DNA of 52,561 nucleotides from Lactobacillus hominis DSM 23910 = CRBIP 24.179 (lineage in GTDB: Bacteria > Bacillota > Bacilli > Lactobacillales > Lactobacillaceae), in NCBI RefSeq assembly GCF_000296835.1, contig NZ_CAKE01000013.1, positions 1 through 52,561 of the forward strand, written 5' to 3'. A program made the position numbers and the translations under genes. Under the pieces are notes generated by a model. That model ran no database searches. It saw only the letters and a program-made list of their open reading frames with translations, and was not told the DNA's origin. This document shows, one piece after another, positions 52,509 through 52,561 of the stretch; the stretch's first letter is position 1; each line of letters opens with the position of its first letter.

Positions 52509-52561
52509 CTCCGGCTGTCAGACTCGAACTGACGACAACCTGATTAACAGTCAGGTGCTCT
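52509..52561 (-). tRNA. tRNA-Asn (GTT), partial
   Basis: The minus strand shows the D-stem end, an anticodon arm with loop CTGTTAA (anticodon GTT), a T-arm with GTTCGAGT and the acceptor 3' strand AGCCGGA with discriminator G. No CCA is encoded. The 5' part lies beyond the window. Confidence 0.9.

Overview
The window is an AT-rich Firmicute chromosome segment, almost certainly Lactobacillus sensu stricto (acidophilus/gasseri/jensenii-like; species not resolved). The reasons are the secreted proteins with lactobacillar SLAP surface-layer modules, a mannose PTS with its DUF956 partner, an asnA gene behind a T-box, sucrose-PTS and maltodextrin operons, strong GGAGG-type ribosome binding sites, and closely packed operons with U-tailed terminators. 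I see no insertion sequence, prophage, CRISPR array or replication origin.

Layout. 1-11.7 kb is a patchwork of single genes: a decayed DUF975 gene, yaaA, a membrane-anchored GDPD, a beta-lactamase-fold protein without its catalytic residues, a GalT-like DUF4931 protein, a truncated aroD, a TcyP-type cystine symporter, a peptidase-C26 pseudoenzyme, a TSUP permease and a macrodomain gene coupled to an unknown gene. 11.8-16.5 kb is a divergent sucrose locus: scrA on one side, scrB-scrR on the other, with promoters and LacI/CcpA-like operators between. 16.6-30.6 kb is a complete maltodextrin locus (malR, two GH13 enzymes, maltose phosphorylase, pgmB, malK, malE, malF, malG and a second alpha-glucosidase). 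An identical 14-base operator lies before each of its two transcription units. 30.6-36.1 kb holds a tyrosine phosphatase, glpK, a pyridoxal/HMP-kinase-family gene, gatD and an amino-acid permease. 36.2-40.9 kb is a regulator and cell-surface block: a small secreted-peptide gene, a divergent Rgg-type regulator, a glucosaminidase and two SLAP-domain proteins. 41-49 kb holds an EamA transporter, T-box-asnA, and a run of three amino-acid permeases with an intact C26 amidohydrolase. 49-52.2 kb is manL-manM-manN-manO. The window ends inside a tRNA-Asn gene on the minus strand.

Four items are not covered by ordinary annotation. (1) A 34-codon leader ORF with a Cys-Cys-Cys-Asn-Cys run lies between a promoter and an intrinsic terminator ahead of the cystine transporter, which looks like a ribosome-mediated cysteine attenuator. 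(2) A 45-codon signal-peptide-like gene is divergent from an Rgg regulator; the start codons are 17 bases apart and share one palindrome that supplies both Shine-Dalgarno sequences. (3) Two 11-base direct repeats 31 bp apart overlap a weak -35 ahead of the next secreted hydrolase and are a candidate regulator site. (4) A free-standing promoter-to-terminator unit of about 88 nt with three hairpins and a pyrimidine-rich linker is a candidate small RNA. Two enzyme-family proteins (beta-lactamase and peptidase C26) have lost their catalytic residues while keeping full-length frames. All functional statements rest on reading motifs by eye; no database search was run.
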